A DNA stretch of 64,000 bases from Propionicimonas paludicola (GTDB lineage: Bacteria; Actinomycetota; Actinomycetes; Propionibacteriales; Propionibacteriaceae). The stretch lies in assembly GCF_002563675.1 (NCBI RefSeq), contig NZ_PDJC01000001.1, positions 682,001-746,000 of the forward strand. The letters are read 5' to 3'. The notes below the pieces were generated by a model that worked only from the letters and a program-made list of their open reading frames with translations, made no database searches and was not told where the DNA came from. This document shows, in pieces, positions 24,281-33,192 of this stretch. The position numbers were made by a program, and so were the translations under genes. Each line of letters starts with the position of its first letter. Position 1 is the first letter of the stretch.

Positions 24281-26824
24281 TCAGGCGCGCCAGATCCGGC
24301 TCAGATAGTCGCGCATCGAGCGGTCGGAGGAGAAGAAGCCAGTCCGAGCCACATTCAGGATCGCCATCTTCGACCAGGCCTCCTGGTCGGCGTAGGCAGC
24401 CTCGACGGCAGCCTGCGCGTCCACATAGGAGGCGAAGTCGGCCAGGGCCATGAACCGGTCGTGGTAGAGCAGGTTCGAGACCACCGGCTCGAAGGCGTTC
24501 CGGTCGCCGCCGGAGAATGCCCCGGACGCAATCAGATCGATCGCTGCCTTCAGCTGCGGGTTCGACTCGTAGTAGGACCCCGGCTGGTAGCCCGACGCCC
24601 CCAGAGCGGCCACCTCGGGCTCGGTCATCCCGAAGCCGAAGAAGTTGTCGTCGCCGACCAGCTGGCGGATCTCCACGTTCGCGCCGTCGTCGGTGCCGAT
24701 GGTCAGCGCGCCGTTCAGGGCGAACTTCATGTTGCCGGTGCCGGAGGCCTCCATGCCGGCCAGCGAAATCTGCTCCGACAGGTCGGCCGCCGGGATCAGC
24801 TTCTCGGCCAGGGTCACGTTGTAGTTGGCCGGGAAGGCGATCTGCAGCCGTCCGGCCACCCGCGGGTCGGTGTTCACGGTCTCGCCGACCTTGTTGATCA
24901 GGTAGATGATCTCCTTGGCCAGCCGGTAGCCCGGGGCCGCCTTGGCGCCGAACACGACGGTGCGCGGGGTGATCGTGGTGGGGTCGACCCGCTCGTGAAT
25001 GATCTGCTCGTACAGGCTGACGATGTGCAGGATTTTCAGGGTTTGCCGCTTGTACTCGTGCAGCCGCTTGACCATGACGTCGAGCAGGTGATCTCCGGAG
25101 AGCTCGATCCCGTCGCGGGCCCGGAGCAGGGCGTAGAGCCGCTCCTTGTTGGTCTGCTTGGCCTCCCGGAAGGCCTTGCGGAAGTCCTCGTCCTGGGCGT
25201 ACGGCTCGAGCTCGGCCAGCCGGTCCAGGTCGGTCACCCAGCCCACGCCGAGCGCGTCGGTGATCAGCTGGGACAGCCACGGGTTGGCCAGCCGCAGGAA
25301 GCGCCGCGGGGTCACGCCGTTGGTGACGTTGGTGAACTTCTCCGGCCAGTACTCGCTGAACGCCGGCAGCACCTTGTCGGCCAGCAGCTGGGAGTGCAGC
25401 GCGGCCACCCCGTTCACCTTCATGCCGGCCACGGTGGCCAGGTAGGCCATCCGCACCGAGCGGTCCGGGTAGTCGGTGACGATCGACATCGAGCGGGCCC
25501 GCAGCTCGTCGTTGGGGAACCGCTCGCGCACCTCGGCCAGGAACGCGTCATTGATCTGGTAGATGATCTCCAGGTGCCGGGGCAGCAGCCGTCCGAGCAG
25601 GTCGACCGGCCAGACCTCAAGCGCCTCGGGCAGCAGAGTGTGACAGGTGTAGGCGAAACATCGCTTGGTGACGTCCCAGGCCTCGTCCCATTCCCACTTG
25701 TGCTCGTCGACCAGGATCCGCATCAGTTCAGGCACGGCGATCACCGGGTGGGTGTCGTTCAGCTGGAAGGTGACCCGTTCGGGTAGGTCGTGCAGATCGA
25801 AGCCGGGCTCCATCACCTGGTTGATGAAGTCGCGGATCGAGCAGGCCACGAAGAAGTACTGCTGCTGCAGGCGCAGTTCCTTGCCCTGCGGGGTGGAGTC
25901 CTCGGGGTAGAGCACCTTGGTGATGTTCTCGGCGAAGGTCTGCGCGCGGACCGCCTCGGCGTAGTCGCCGGCGTTGAAGATGGCCAGGTCGAAGGCCTTG
26001 GTGGCCTGGGCGCTCCACAGCCGCAGCGTGTTCACTCGGCCGTTCTGGTAGCCGGGAACCATGTAGTTGTACGGCAGGCCGAGCACATTCCAGGACGGCA
26101 CCCAGCGGGTCCGCTCGACGTCTCCATCGCGGTAGGTCTCGGTGTAGCCGCCGAAGTCGACCTGGACGGCGGCTTCGGGGTGCGGGAAGCCCCAGGGCTC
26201 ACCCAGCGACAGCCAGGTGTCGGGCTGCTCGACCTGGCGGCCGTCGACGAAGGTCTGCTTGAAGATCCCGTACTCGTAGCGAATGCCGTAGCCGATGCAG
26301 GGGATGCTCATCGTGGCCAGCGAGTCGACGAAGCAGGCCGCGAGCCGTCCCAGGCCGCCGTTGCCCAGGCCGGGCTCGACTTCCTGGGCGCGCAGGGTGA
26401 CCAGATCCAGGCCACAGGCGGCCATGGCCTTCTCGGCGATCTCGCCCAGGTCGGTGGCCAGCAGCGCGTTGCCTAGCTGGCGTCCGAGCAGGTACTCCGC
26501 CGACAGGTAGCCGACCGCCTTCTCCTTGGTCTCGCGCTGGTGCCGGGTGGTCTCCAGCCAGCGCGCCATCAGGTAGTGCCGGACGGTCCTGGCCAGCGCC
26601 AGGTACTGGTCGTTCACGGTCGAGCGGGACAGGGCTACGCCCTGGCCGGTGTTGAGTTCGCGCAGGAACTCCTTCACGAAGCCGTCCACGGTGGCCGGCG
26701 GCGCCGTGACCGGCGCCAGCGCGAGCGGATGGGTGGGCGTCGTCATCGGCCCATAGCGGTGAATCTCGGTGGACGGCGTCTCGTCCGCCGGAGCCTGGCC
26801 AGCCAGTACCTGATCACTACTCAT
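24281..26824 (-). CDS. glgP: Glycogen/starch/alpha-glucan phosphorylase
   Basis: An 847-residue GT35 phosphorylase. It has the N-terminal AVGYLSAEYLLGR region, catalytic-site FQLNDTHP and the pyridoxal-phosphate lysine motif EASGTGNMKFALNG near the C-terminus. Length matches the E. coli GlgP/MalP type. It releases glucose-1-phosphate from alpha-1,4-glucans. The start ATG 26824 is chosen as the first methionine; an alternative lies 26 codons later (MTTPTHPL), and the extra N-terminal residues are not conserved. A TACGGT hexamer 7 bases upstream suggests a leaderless transcript. Confidence 0.95.
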   Translation of the reverse strand: MSSDQVLAGQAPADETPSTEIHRYGPMTTPTHPLALAPVTAPPATVDGFVKEFLRELNTGQGVALSRSTVNDQYLALARTVRHYLMARWLETTRHQRETKEKAVGYLSAEYLLGRQLGNALLATDLGEIAEKAMAACGLDLVTLRAQEVEPGLGNGGLGRLAACFVDSLATMSIPCIGYGIRYEYGIFKQTFVDGRQVEQPDTWLSLGEPWGFPHPEAAVQVDFGGYTETYRDGDVERTRWVPSWNVLGLPYNYMVPGYQNGRVNTLRLWSAQATKAFDLAIFNAGDYAEAVRAQTFAENITKVLYPEDSTPQGKELRLQQQYFFVACSIRDFINQVMEPGFDLHDLPERVTFQLNDTHPVIAVPELMRILVDEHKWEWDEAWDVTKRCFAYTCHTLLPEALEVWPVDLLGRLLPRHLEIIYQINDAFLAEVRERFPNDELRARSMSIVTDYPDRSVRMAYLATVAGMKVNGVAALHSQLLADKVLPAFSEYWPEKFTNVTNGVTPRRFLRLANPWLSQLITDALGVGWVTDLDRLAELEPYAQDEDFRKAFREAKQTNKERLYALLRARDGIELSGDHLLDVMVKRLHEYKRQTLKILHIVSLYEQIIHERVDPTTITPRTVVFGAKAAPGYRLAKEIIYLINKVGETVNTDPRVAGRLQIAFPANYNVTLAEKLIPAADLSEQISLAGMEASGTGNMKFALNGALTIGTDDGANVEIRQLVGDDNFFGFGMTEPEVAALGASGYQPGSYYESNPQLKAAIDLIASGAFSGGDRNAFEPVVSNLLYHDRFMALADFASYVDAQAAVEAAYADQEAWSKMAILNVARTGFFSSDRSMRDYLSRIWRA

Positions 26825-26933
26825 GCGGGTCACCGTAACCAACTCACGTAACAGGTGCGAAAACGTCACCGCAAAGTCCACGACGGTTTCGGGGGCCTGG
26901 CCCCCGAGCGATCGGTGCGGTATACCGCCCGAC

Positions 26934-27779
26934 TCAGGCCAGGTAGTCCAGGCCAATGTCCAGGACGTGCGCCGAATGAGTGAGCCAGCCGACCGAGATC
27001 AGATCGACCCCGGCTTCGGCGATCGGCACGGCGCTGGCCGGCGTGATTCGTCCGGACGCCTCGGTGATCAGCCGGCCGTCGACAATGGCCACCGCCTCGC
27101 GCAGCAACTCGGGTCCCATGTTGTCGAGCAGGACGGCGTCAGCGCCCACCTCGAGCAGTTCGCTCAGCTGGGACAGCGAGTCGACCTCGACCTCGATCTT
27201 GACCAGGTGTCCGACCCCGGCTTTGGCCGCGAGCACCGCCGCCCGGACGCTGCCGGCGGCGGCGATGTGGTTGTCCTTGATCAGGACGGCATCGTCCAGG
27301 CCGAAGCGGTGGTTGGCGCCCCCGCCGGCCAGCACGGCGTGCTTCTGCAGGGCGCGCAGCCCGGGCAGGGTCTTGCGGGTGTCGACCACGCGGGCCTTGG
27401 TGTGGGCGATCGCGTCGGCGATGGTGGCGGTGCCGGTGGCCACCCCGGAGAGGTGGCCGAGGAAGTTCAGGGCCACCCGCTCGCCGGTGAGCAGGCCGCG
27501 GGCCGGTCCGGTGATGGTGGCGATCACGGTGCCCGGGGCCACCCGGCTGCCGTCGGGCAGCAGGTCGTGCACGTCGATCCGCGGATCGACCAGTTCCCAG
27601 GCCAGCCGGGCGCACTCGCCGCCGGCGATCACTCCGGGCTCGCGGGAGACCAGGGCGACCCGGGCCTCCTGGTCGGCCGGGATGATGGCGTCGGTGGTGA
27701 GGTCGCCGGCCCGTCCCAGGTCCTCCAGGAGGGCGGCGCGGACCAGCGGCTCGATCATCAACCGCGGCAGCATCCTCAT
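26934..27779 (-). CDS. nadC: Nicotinate-nucleotide pyrophosphorylase (quinolinate phosphoribosyltransferase)
   Basis: A 281-residue QPRTase with EDLGRAGDLTTDAI at the N-terminus, RKTLPGLRALQKHAVLAGGG and the IEVEVDSLSQ/DNM motifs of the barrel. It converts quinolinate and PRPP to nicotinate mononucleotide, the third step after NadB and NadA. ATG 27779 overlaps the nadB stop by 4 bp. Confidence 0.96.
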   Translation of the reverse strand: MRMLPRLMIEPLVRAALLEDLGRAGDLTTDAIIPADQEARVALVSREPGVIAGGECARLAWELVDPRIDVHDLLPDGSRVAPGTVIATITGPARGLLTGERVALNFLGHLSGVATGTATIADAIAHTKARVVDTRKTLPGLRALQKHAVLAGGGANHRFGLDDAVLIKDNHIAAAGSVRAAVLAAKAGVGHLVKIEVEVDSLSQLSELLEVGADAVLLDNMGPELLREAVAIVDGRLITEASGRITPASAVPIAEAGVDLISVGWLTHSAHVLDIGLDYLA

Positions 27780-29290
27780 CGCTGGCCGCCGACCGGGGCC
27801 AGTGCGGTGTCCACTCGATCGCCGGGCAGGCTGAGCAGGTGCTCGGCGGTCTCGGCGGTCTGCGGGAAGTCGGTGCGCGTGTGGCCGCCCCGGGACTCCT
27901 CACGGCGCAACGCGGCTCCGACCAGCAAGGTGGCCACCAGCCCGGCGTCGTGCTCACGCAGCGGCTTCAGTTCGTCCAATGCGACGGCCAGGCCGGCCGC
28001 GTCCCGCAGCACCCCGGCCGCGCGGCTGGTGATGGTGCGCACCTGGTCGACTACCGGGTCGGGCTGCCAGCCATCGTCGATCCGGCGGGCCGGAACGGCC
28101 GGCGGCAGGCCTGCTCCCGCGCCAGTGGACTTCCAGCCCTGGGCCACCCAGCGGCCGCAGACAACGGCCTCCAGCAGCGAGTTGCTGGCCAGCCGGTTGG
28201 CGCCGTGCAGTCCGGTTGAGGCGACCTCGCCGGCTGCGTACAGCCCGGGGACGGTGCTGTGCCCGGCCAGATCAACCAGCACCCCACCCATGTGGTAGTG
28301 GGCGGCCGGACGAACCGGCAGCAGATCGCGGGTGGGATCCAGGCCGGCCTCGCGGGCGGTGGCGTAGATCGAACCGAACAGCGTGGCGAAGCGTTCTCCG
28401 GGATCCTTGGTGGCGTCCAGGAAGACCCGATGGCCGGCCTGCAGCTGGGCCCACTCGGCGCGGGACACCACGTCGCGAGCCGACAGCGGGTTGCGCAGCA
28501 CCCATTCGCCGGCCTCATTGACCAGGATCGCGCCCTCACCGCGGACGGCCTCGCTGACCAGCGGCATCGGGTCGATGCCGACGTCCAGCGCGGTCGGGTG
28601 GAACTGCACCATCTCGATGTCGCGCAGCACCGCGCCGGCCCGATGCGCCAGCGCCAGGCCCTGGCCGCGCGAGGGCAGCGGGTTGGTGGTGTGGCTGAAT
28701 AGGCCGCCGATCCCGCCGGTGGCCAGCAGCACGGTGTCGGTGTGCACCTCGAAGGGTCCGTCCGGGCCGTCCACCAGGACGCCGCAGGCGGCTCCGTCCC
28801 TGGTCAGCACGGCCAGCGCGGGGGAGTGATCCCACAGCGCCACCGAGGGCAGCCGGCGGGCCTGGTCGACAACGGTCTCCAGCAGCACGGCACCGGTCCG
28901 GTCGCCGTCGGCATGGACGATCCGGCGGCGGCTGTGCGCGCCCTCCAGACCCAGTCGCAGCGTCCCGCCGGCGTCCCGGTCGAAGCCGGCGCCCAGGCCG
29001 GTCAGCCAGGCGATGGCCTCCGGTGCGGCTCCGGTGATCGCCGAGACCACGCTCGGCTCGCAGAGCCCGGCACCGGCGGCCAGCGTGTCGGAGGCGTGCA
29101 GTTCGGGGTCGTCGTCCGCGCCCACCGCAGCGGCCATGCCGCCTTGGGCCCAGCCGGTCGAGGTGCCGGTGGAGACCGCGCCGGCGCTGAGCACGATGCA
29201 CGGCTGCGGGCTGAGTTCGATCGCCGCGCTCAGTCCGGCCAGCCCGGCGCCGATGATGACCGGGCAGCCGGCCTCGATGTCGCGGCTCAT
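27776..29290 (-). CDS. nadB: L-aspartate oxidase
   Basis: A 504-residue flavoprotein. The N-terminal dinucleotide-binding motif is GAGLAGLSAAIEL, followed by STGTSTGWAQGGMAAAVG and the FHPTALD/AAHYHMGGV blocks of the succinate-dehydrogenase/aspartate-oxidase family. It oxidises L-aspartate to iminoaspartate, the first step of NAD synthesis. It is coupled on both sides by ATGA overlaps with nadA and nadC. Confidence 0.95.
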   Translation of the reverse strand: MSRDIEAGCPVIIGAGLAGLSAAIELSPQPCIVLSAGAVSTGTSTGWAQGGMAAAVGADDDPELHASDTLAAGAGLCEPSVVSAITGAAPEAIAWLTGLGAGFDRDAGGTLRLGLEGAHSRRRIVHADGDRTGAVLLETVVDQARRLPSVALWDHSPALAVLTRDGAACGVLVDGPDGPFEVHTDTVLLATGGIGGLFSHTTNPLPSRGQGLALAHRAGAVLRDIEMVQFHPTALDVGIDPMPLVSEAVRGEGAILVNEAGEWVLRNPLSARDVVSRAEWAQLQAGHRVFLDATKDPGERFATLFGSIYATAREAGLDPTRDLLPVRPAAHYHMGGVLVDLAGHSTVPGLYAAGEVASTGLHGANRLASNSLLEAVVCGRWVAQGWKSTGAGAGLPPAVPARRIDDGWQPDPVVDQVRTITSRAAGVLRDAAGLAVALDELKPLREHDAGLVATLLVGAALRREESRGGHTRTDFPQTAETAEHLLSLPGDRVDTALAPVGGQR

Positions 29291-30264
29291 TTCGCCGCTC
29301 CGATCGCCAGCATCCGCTCCACCGAGCGGCGGGCGGCCTCGGCGACGTCCGCGGGGACGGTCACCTCATTGGTCATGGTCTCCAATGCGTGCCGGATCGA
29401 GCCCAGCGTGTTCCGCTTCATGTGCGGACACAGGTTGCACGGTCGGACGAAGTCGACCTCGGGGTAGAGCTGGGCCACGTTGTCACTCATCGAGCACTCG
29501 GTGATCAGCGCCACCTGCGTGGGCGCCTTGGCGTCCACGTAGTCGACCATCTGCGCGGTGGAGCCGGCGTAGTCGGCGGCGTCCACCACCTCGGGCGGAC
29601 ACTCCGGGTGCGCCAGCACGGTGACGCCGGGGTAGTCGGTGCGGATCTGAGCGATGTCCAGCGGAGTGAACCGCTCGTGGACCTCGCAGGCGCCCGGATG
29701 GGTGATCACCTCGACCCCGGTCTGCCGGGCCACGTTCGCGGCCAGGAAGCGGTCGGGGATCATGATCACCTTCGGCACGCCCAGGCTCTCGATAACCTTC
29801 ACGGCGTTGCCCGAGGTGCAGCAGATGTCGGACTCGGCCTTCACCGCGGCAGAGGTGTTCACGTAGGTGACCACCGGGACGCCCGGATGGGCCGCCCGCA
29901 GCGCCCGGACATCGGCCGGGGTGATCGACTCGGCCAGCGAACAGCCCGAGCGCAGGTCGGGGATCAGTACGGTCTTGGACGGGTTCAGCAGCTTGGCGGT
30001 CTCGGCCATGAAGTGCACTCCGGCAAGCACGATCACGTCCGCGTCCACGTCCACGGCCTTGCGGGCAAGGGCGAGCGAGTCGCCCACGATGTCGGCCACG
30101 CCGTGGAAGATCTCCGGACGCATGTAGTTATGCGCCAGGATCACGGCGTTGCGTTCGGCCTTCAGCCGAAGGATCGCCTCCACGTCGTCGCCCATGGTCG
30201 TCCACTCGGCAAGTGGCACCACGTGACTGACGCGGGGATAGAGGTCGGCAGCGATGCTGGTCAT
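29287..30264 (-). CDS. nadA: Quinolinate synthase
   Basis: A 325-residue protein with NAVILAHNYMRPEI and three cysteines expected to ligate the 4Fe-4S cluster: SGCSLAES, ICCTSGN and CNLCPHMK. It condenses iminoaspartate with dihydroxyacetone phosphate to quinolinate. It is first in the nadABC block; ATG 30264 has GGAAGGATCC upstream and a palindromic operator candidate at 30286-30308. Confidence 0.96.
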   Translation of the reverse strand: MTSIAADLYPRVSHVVPLAEWTTMGDDVEAILRLKAERNAVILAHNYMRPEIFHGVADIVGDSLALARKAVDVDADVIVLAGVHFMAETAKLLNPSKTVLIPDLRSGCSLAESITPADVRALRAAHPGVPVVTYVNTSAAVKAESDICCTSGNAVKVIESLGVPKVIMIPDRFLAANVARQTGVEVITHPGACEVHERFTPLDIAQIRTDYPGVTVLAHPECPPEVVDAADYAGSTAQMVDYVDAKAPTQVALITECSMSDNVAQLYPEVDFVRPCNLCPHMKRNTLGSIRHALETMTNEVTVPADVAEAARRSVERMLAIGAAK

Positions 30265-30285
30265 GGGATCCTTCCGTCCGGCAGC

Positions 30286-30308
30286 CTTATGCTACATCTG
30301 AGCAAAAG
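30286..30308 (-). promoter_or_regulatory. Candidate NrtR operator upstream of nadA
   Basis: The inverted repeat CTTATGCT (30286-30293) / AGCAAAAG (30301-30308) pairs at seven of eight positions across 7 bp. On the minus strand it covers a TAGCAT -10 candidate. It lies between nrtR and nadA, where an NrtR-type repressor would be expected to act. Confidence 0.55.
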
Positions 30309-30340
30309 ACCCGGCCCGGTTTATTCCAGCACGTGGAAAG

Positions 30341-31237
30341 TCAGCGGCCCCGGCTGATCGGGAGCTTGGTTCCGGCGACCTGCCGCTCGGCCAGCACCTG
30401 GCGGCGGAACCGGTAGAGCCGGGCCGGACGTCCGCCGGTCTCGGCCAGCTGTCCGCCGGTCTCCTCGACCAGGGCCTGCTGCTCGATCATCCGCCGGAAG
30501 TTCTGGGTGTGGATCTCATGGCCGGAAAGGGCCTCCACGCACTCCTGCAACTGGCGCAAGGTGAAGTCTTGGCGCATCAGTTCGAACACCACCGGGCGGT
30601 AGCCGATCTTGGCCCGTAGCCGAGCCATCCCGGTGGCCAGCACCCGGCGATGGTCGCCGGCCATCCGGTCGCCGGGGGCCAGCCTGGTTGGGTCGGCGAT
30701 GGGCGACTCGGGCACCAGGCCGGCCTCGTAGAGCAGTTCGTAGCGGTTCAGGATGAGCTCGGGACGCCACGGGTGCGGGTCCAGGCCGAAGCCGATGCTG
30801 ATCCGCTGGTGGCGTTGCCGGCGCAGTTCCGGCTCCTCGTCAGCCCAGGCCAGCAGGGTCGGCACCATCGGATCGACATGGGTGGACGGCATCCCGCGCC
30901 GGTCCTCCCAGCCGAACAGCTGATACCAACTGGTCCAGCCACCAATGCCGGGCTGTCCGGCCGTGGTCAGGCCCAGGTAGGAGACCGAGATCGGACGTCC
31001 GCCGCGCTCGTCGCGGTCCAGGTCGGCGAAGGTGTACAGCTGCTCGAGGAAGCCCAGGCTCAGCCCGGTCAGCTCCTCCACCCAGGCCCGGGTGGCAGCT
31101 TGCAGCGAGCGATGGCTGGGCAGCAGCGGACCGGCCGGCAGCCGGGGCGGATCACCGAGGGTGAGCACCGTGGGGGAGCCGTTGCGCATGGCCACGACAA
31201 CGGCGAGCAACTCCGCGCTCACCGGGTATCCGCTCAT
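30341..31237 (-). CDS. nrtR: NrtR-like transcriptional regulator of NAD metabolism (Nudix fold plus winged helix)
   Basis: A 298-residue protein with an N-terminal Nudix-like domain and a C-terminal winged helix (DFTLRQLQECVEALSGHEIHTQNFRRMIE, then GGRPARLYRF). The Nudix box is degenerate: the first catalytic Glu of REhxEE appears as Ala (RAWVEE), so hydrolysis is probably lost while ligand binding remains, as in NrtR. Such proteins sense ADP-ribose or NAD-related ligands and repress NAD genes. It sits directly upstream of nadABC on the same strand. GGAGGAGG precedes ATG 31237, and TATTCT (31263-31258) is a -10 candidate. Confidence 0.85.
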   Translation of the reverse strand: MSGYPVSAELLAVVVAMRNGSPTVLTLGDPPRLPAGPLLPSHRSLQAATRAWVEELTGLSLGFLEQLYTFADLDRDERGGRPISVSYLGLTTAGQPGIGGWTSWYQLFGWEDRRGMPSTHVDPMVPTLLAWADEEPELRRQRHQRISIGFGLDPHPWRPELILNRYELLYEAGLVPESPIADPTRLAPGDRMAGDHRRVLATGMARLRAKIGYRPVVFELMRQDFTLRQLQECVEALSGHEIHTQNFRRMIEQQALVEETGGQLAETGGRPARLYRFRRQVLAERQVAGTKLPISRGR

Positions 31238-31298
31238 GGGCGACCTCCTCCGCGGTCAGAATAGCGGCGCACTCGTTCGCGGGGCTGGCAGGCGTTGT

Positions 31299-31304
31299 TA
31301 GGCT
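31299..31304 (+). promoter_or_regulatory. -10 element TAGGCT, leaderless start for DUF2207 gene
   Basis: TAGGCT ends 6 bases before ATG 31311; CGACGC between them has no Shine-Dalgarno. Confidence 0.5.
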
Positions 31305-31310
31305 CGACGC

Positions 31311-33101
31311 ATGAACCGGGTCTGGCGTTCCCTGCTGGTGTTGTTGCTGTCGTTCGGCTGGTTGGCGGCGGTGCCGACGGCCGCGCACGCCGACGATTCC
31401 GACGATCGGGTCACCGACTACAAGGTGGTGGCCACCTTCGATGCGTCCGGCACGGCCGCAGTGCAGCTGGACCTGAGCGTGGACTTCGGTGACACCGAGG
31501 GTCACGGACCGTATCTGGTGTTCCCGCTGCGTCAGGAGATCGCGGGCGACCTGGACCATTGGCGAATGATCGACGTCCAGGTGGGCCAGGTGACCAGCCC
31601 CAGCGGTGCGGACGCGACGCTGGAGAGCGAAGAGTCCGACGGCAACCTGGTGATCCGGGTGGGGAGCGAGGGCCGGACCTTCACCGGCATCCAGACCTAC
31701 CAGGTGAACTACACGGTCAAGGGCCTGATCGCCGCCCGCCAGGCCACGTCCGGCGTGGACGAGGTGAACTGGAACGCGCTGGGCGATGGCTGGAAGATCC
31801 CCGTCGATCGGGCCGAGGTGACCGTGGTCGGCCCGGTGGACGTCACCCGAACCGGCTGCTTCTCCGGCAGCCTGTACGACACCCCGTGCCAGAGTGCCCA
31901 CAACGGGACCGCCGCAACCTTCTCTGCGGAGAACCTCGGCGATGGCTCCGGCATGCAGGTGGTGGCCGGCTTCCCGGCCGGCACGTTCACCGACGTAGCG
32001 CCGCGCTACACCAAGCGCTACACCGTCCAGAACATGTTCCCGGCCAACCCGTACACCATCTCGGTGACCGCGCTGCTGAGCGTGCTGGGCCTGGGCCTGC
32101 TGATCAAGCGGACCCGTCGTCGTGATGAGGTCTTCGTGGGGCTGACCCCGGGAGTGGTCCCGGCTCCGGGCCAGCAGGCGACGGTCGGCGCTGCCGACGG
32201 CGATGCGCCGGTGGCAGTGGCCTTCACTCCGCCCAAGGAGGTGCGTCCCGGTGAAGCGGGGACGCTGCTGGACAACGTGGCCGACGACCGCGACGTGACC
32301 GCCACGATCGTCGACCTGGCCGTCCGCAATCAGATCCAGATCACCCAGACCGCTCCCGAGGAGTGGACCTTCATCCGCCGCTTCAACGCCGAGGATCAGC
32401 TCGCCGACTACGAAGAGGAGCTGCTGGAGCGGTTGTTCGCCGGCAGCAACCGGGTGACCACCGAGGATCTCCGCAATGAGAGCTATGCCGGGATGCTCAC
32501 CGAGGTGCGCGGCAACCTGTACCGGCGGGTCGTCGATCTGCAGTGGTACCAGGCCAACCCGTCTCACGTGCGCGCTGCCGCCATTGGTGGCGGGATCGCA
32601 CTGATCGTGGTGGGTGCCGGCCTCGGCTTCCTTGCCGGCTTCCTTGGCTGGGGCCTGATCGGCCTGGCCGGGGTGATCGTCGGCGTGGGCGTCCTGGCCC
32701 GCAGCAACCACTTCGGCCGTCGCACCGCGACCGGCTCGGCGGTGCTGGCTCAGACCAAGGGCTTCGAGCTCTACCTGACCACCGCCGAGGCCGACCAGAT
32801 CAAGTTCGAGGAGGGCATCGACGTGTTCTCCCGCTACCTGCCCTACGCGATCGTGTTCGGGGTGGCCGAGCGCTGGACGAAGATCTTCCAGGAGCTGGCC
32901 GACCAGGGTCGCTACACCTTCAACCCGTACTGGTACGCCGGGTACGGCTTCGCGCCCCGGCTGGACCAGTTGGGCTCTTCGCTGAACTCCCTGGGCTCGA
33001 CGATGTCCAGTTCGCTGCAGGCGGCCACAGCAGCCACCAGCGGTGGCTCCGGCTTCTCCGGCGGTGGCGGCTTCGGTGGAGGTGGCGGCGGCACCTGGTG
33101 A
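31311..33101 (+). CDS. DUF2207-family membrane protein
   Basis: A 596-residue protein with a signal peptide (to about AHADD), then a beta-rich extracytoplasmic domain containing the YLVFPLRQEI and TYQVNYTVKG segments typical of DUF2207. Next come one membrane helix (about 245-260), a cytoplasmic region, two more helices (about 420-465), a conserved block (GFELYLTTAEADQIKFEEGIDVFSRYLPYAIVFGVAERW) and a Gly-rich tail (GGGGFGGGGGGTW). Domain order and tail are those of the YciQ/DUF2207 family. Function is unknown. Confidence 0.85.
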   Translation: MNRVWRSLLVLLLSFGWLAAVPTAAHADDSDDRVTDYKVVATFDASGTAAVQLDLSVDFGDTEGHGPYLVFPLRQEIAGDLDHWRMIDVQVGQVTSPSGADATLESEESDGNLVIRVGSEGRTFTGIQTYQVNYTVKGLIAARQATSGVDEVNWNALGDGWKIPVDRAEVTVVGPVDVTRTGCFSGSLYDTPCQSAHNGTAATFSAENLGDGSGMQVVAGFPAGTFTDVAPRYTKRYTVQNMFPANPYTISVTALLSVLGLGLLIKRTRRRDEVFVGLTPGVVPAPGQQATVGAADGDAPVAVAFTPPKEVRPGEAGTLLDNVADDRDVTATIVDLAVRNQIQITQTAPEEWTFIRRFNAEDQLADYEEELLERLFAGSNRVTTEDLRNESYAGMLTEVRGNLYRRVVDLQWYQANPSHVRAAAIGGGIALIVVGAGLGFLAGFLGWGLIGLAGVIVGVGVLARSNHFGRRTATGSAVLAQTKGFELYLTTAEADQIKFEEGIDVFSRYLPYAIVFGVAERWTKIFQELADQGRYTFNPYWYAGYGFAPRLDQLGSSLNSLGSTMSSSLQAATAATSGGSGFSGGGGFGGGGGGTW

Positions 33102-33154
33102 GGCGGGACGTCCACCTCGGCGTCCAGGCAGCGCGCGATTTAGGCGGGTGTGAC

Positions 33155-33160
33155 TAGGCT
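33155..33160 (+). promoter_or_regulatory. -10 element TAGGCT for the DMT transporter gene
   Basis: TAGGCT lies 32 bases upstream of ATG 33193, the same hexamer seen at 31299 and 60525. AGGACG serves as Shine-Dalgarno. Confidence 0.4.
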
Positions 33161-33192
33161 GTGCCCGGCCGTACCCGACCAGACAGGACGAC

